The notes beneath the pieces were generated by a model that saw only the letters and a list, made by a program, of their open reading frames with translations, ran no database searches and was not told where the DNA came from. Position numbers and translations under genes: made by a program. A DNA stretch of 64,000 nt from NCBI RefSeq assembly GCF_033001325.1, contig NZ_CP133111.1, forward strand, positions 2,728,001 to 2,792,000, read 5' to 3'. Origin of the DNA: Rhodopseudomonas sp. BAL398. Its GTDB lineage: Bacteria > Pseudomonadota > Alphaproteobacteria > Rhizobiales > Xanthobacteraceae. Of this stretch, positions 62,886 to 64,000 are shown piece after piece; position 1 is the stretch's first letter; each line of letters begins with the position of its first letter.

Positions 62886-64000
62886 TCAGTCGCGGCGACG
62901 CGAGATGACGTAGGATTCGTCGTAAAACCAAAGACCGCTGTGCTTGCGCAAAACCTCTCTGGTAGCATCGAGATAGGTGCCGCTCCGAGTCATTTCCGTT
63001 AAACGGTCATCCTCGATTTGAGCGACATATACCGCTGCATTCCAAGCCGCAAACGCCGTCGAACTGCCGATCGATCCGGTGACCTCATTGGGCAGCGCCT
63101 CCATATCATAACGGAAGATCGAACGGCTATCCGCATAAGCATTAAAATTGAGATCTCGGCCGGCCGCGCCGAGTTCGTATTTGACCGCGCGTAGCAGCTC
63201 GTGGCGGCTGACCGCGAAAGGATTTTCCTCCGGCCAGACCGCCTGCACGATCTCGAGCCCAGGATCCTGGCCGTGGGAGTGAATTCCGATCAAGCGGCCG
63301 CCGGCGCGTAGTGCCCGCGCCAATGGTGCGATGATCCGCTTGGCGCGGAAATTCACCGAGGATTTCGCGCGGTACGGCTGCGAGGCGATGATCAGGTCGA
63401 AATTGGCCTCGCTGCGCCCGGCCCGCGGAATGATCGAATCCAGCAGGAAGCGGTGATCTTCGCGATACAGCACGATCGCCACCGGACGTTCATAGGTCGG
63501 CATGCCGGAGCTGGTGCTGACATTGGCCCGCCAGTTCTCCTCGAGAAACGGCGCCAGTTCGGAGATCTGGGTCTCGAAATCGCCCGTCGAATTGCCGCGC
63601 AGCGCCACCTCGTGCCAGATCATCCCGGCGGCGGCCGCGGGCGACGCCGGGGTCAGCCATGGCGCCTCGGCGTAATGCATATTGGTGAGAACGAACACGG
63701 TGGCGGGATGCTCGAACAGCCGGTCCGGCACCTTGTCGAGAGTGAGCCGGACATCCTCGACGCTGAGCTCCTTGCCGGCGATGTAGAACGGCATATGCGG
63801 AAACCGGCCATGCATCGAGCGCAGCACTCGCGCCAGCACGGTGCCGTCGCCGCAGCCGGCGTCGAAGACCCGCAGCGCCGGCGGGCGCGGATGGATCGAG
63901 CCCAATTCCAGCACCACGCGGTCGGCGATCACCCGCTTTTCGCTGCAGGTATGCACGAACAGCAGATATTTCTGCCGATTTTCGAAAAACCGGAAATTGC
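62886..64000 (-). CDS. SAM-dependent methyltransferase-like protein (5' end cut by window)
   Basis: The frame stays open to the last base of the window (upstream residues read NFRFFENRQKYLLFVHTCSEKR), so the start is outside and the protein exceeds 370 residues. A class I methyltransferase motif I is present (ALRVFDAGCGDGTVLARVL), and later RAKRIIAPLARALRAGGRLIGIHSHG resembles the post-motif region. The C-terminal third is not recognised. It precedes metK by 57 bp, in the same direction, which hints at co-transcription. The substrate is unknown. Confidence 0.8.
   Translation of the reverse strand, partial: NFRFFENRQKYLLFVHTCSEKRVIADRVVLELGSIHPRPPALRVFDAGCGDGTVLARVLRSMHGRFPHMPFYIAGKELSVEDVRLTLDKVPDRLFEHPATVFVLTNMHYAEAPWLTPASPAAAAGMIWHEVALRGNSTGDFETQISELAPFLEENWRANVSTSSGMPTYERPVAIVLYREDHRFLLDSIIPRAGRSEANFDLIIASQPYRAKSSVNFRAKRIIAPLARALRAGGRLIGIHSHGQDPGLEIVQAVWPEENPFAVSRHELLRAVKYELGAAGRDLNFNAYADSRSIFRYDMEALPNEVTGSIGSSTAFAAWNAAVYVAQIEDDRLTEMTRSGTYLDATREVLRKHSGLWFYDESYVISRRRD

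Overview
The window is a chromosomal segment of a purple non-sulfur alphaproteobacterium, best matched to Rhodopseudomonas or a close phototrophic Bradyrhizobium relative. The basis is gene content and order, high GC content, an LH1-type pufBA with a pufLM reaction centre and no pufC, a red-type (form IC) RubisCO operon next to hemA, a bacteriophytochrome paired with ppsR, and Rhizobiales-style intergenic palindromes. No rRNA, tRNA, CRISPR array or intact insertion sequence was seen.

Region 1 (1-7.4 kb) is a Calvin-cycle operon on the minus strand, cbbF-cbbP-cbbA-cbbL-cbbS-cbbX, with the LysR regulator cbbR divergent from it. Region 2 (7.5-23.6 kb) is one tightly packed minus-strand series of 14 genes: bchF-bchN-bchB-bchH-bchL-bchM-lhaA-puhA-puhB-puhC-orf101-acsF-puhE-hemA. 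Stop and start codons overlap at most junctions. It runs from 5-aminolevulinate synthesis through the Mg branch to the reaction-centre H subunit and assembly factors.

Region 3 (23.6-35.4 kb) holds regulators and late pigment genes: the B12-binding antirepressor ppaA/aerR, heme oxygenase (which makes biliverdin), a bacteriophytochrome translationally coupled to a cysteine-free PpsR, cytochrome c2, and the operon ppsR2-bchG-pucC-like-bchP-tspO-orf91. Region 4 (35.8-43.7 kb) is the bchC-bchX-bchY-bchZ-pufQ-pufB-pufA-pufL-pufM superoperon. Region 5 (43.7-48.4 kb) has the spirilloxanthin-branch genes crtE-crtF and, divergently, crtD-crtC. Paired TGT-N12-ACA type PpsR sites exactly 8 bp apart lie in front of bchC and between crtE and crtD. 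A further perfect site lies inside the 5' end of bchF.

Region 6 (48.4-64 kb) is accessory and housekeeping DNA. Two arrays of a roughly 197-bp fold-back repeat flank a benzoylformate-decarboxylase-like gene and an acyl-CoA dehydrogenase. One repeat unit is interrupted by a 220-bp MITE-like element with a TA duplication. These are followed by a TetR/GST pair, two PIN-toxin modules plus a relic of a third PIN gene, an ECF sigma/anti-sigma pair with a small secreted protein, a lower-GC PD-(D/E)xK nuclease-like gene, and the S-adenosylmethionine cycle genes ahcY and metK with a methyltransferase cut by the window end.

The genes form one physiological unit: light capture, pigment and carotenoid synthesis, electron donation by cytochrome c2, and CO2 fixation as the electron sink. 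Control comes from light (bacteriophytochrome/PpsR, B12-AerR), probably oxygen (PpsR2, a FixK-like site), and carbon/redox state (CbbR). Identifications rest on reading translated sequences and motifs; no database search was possible.
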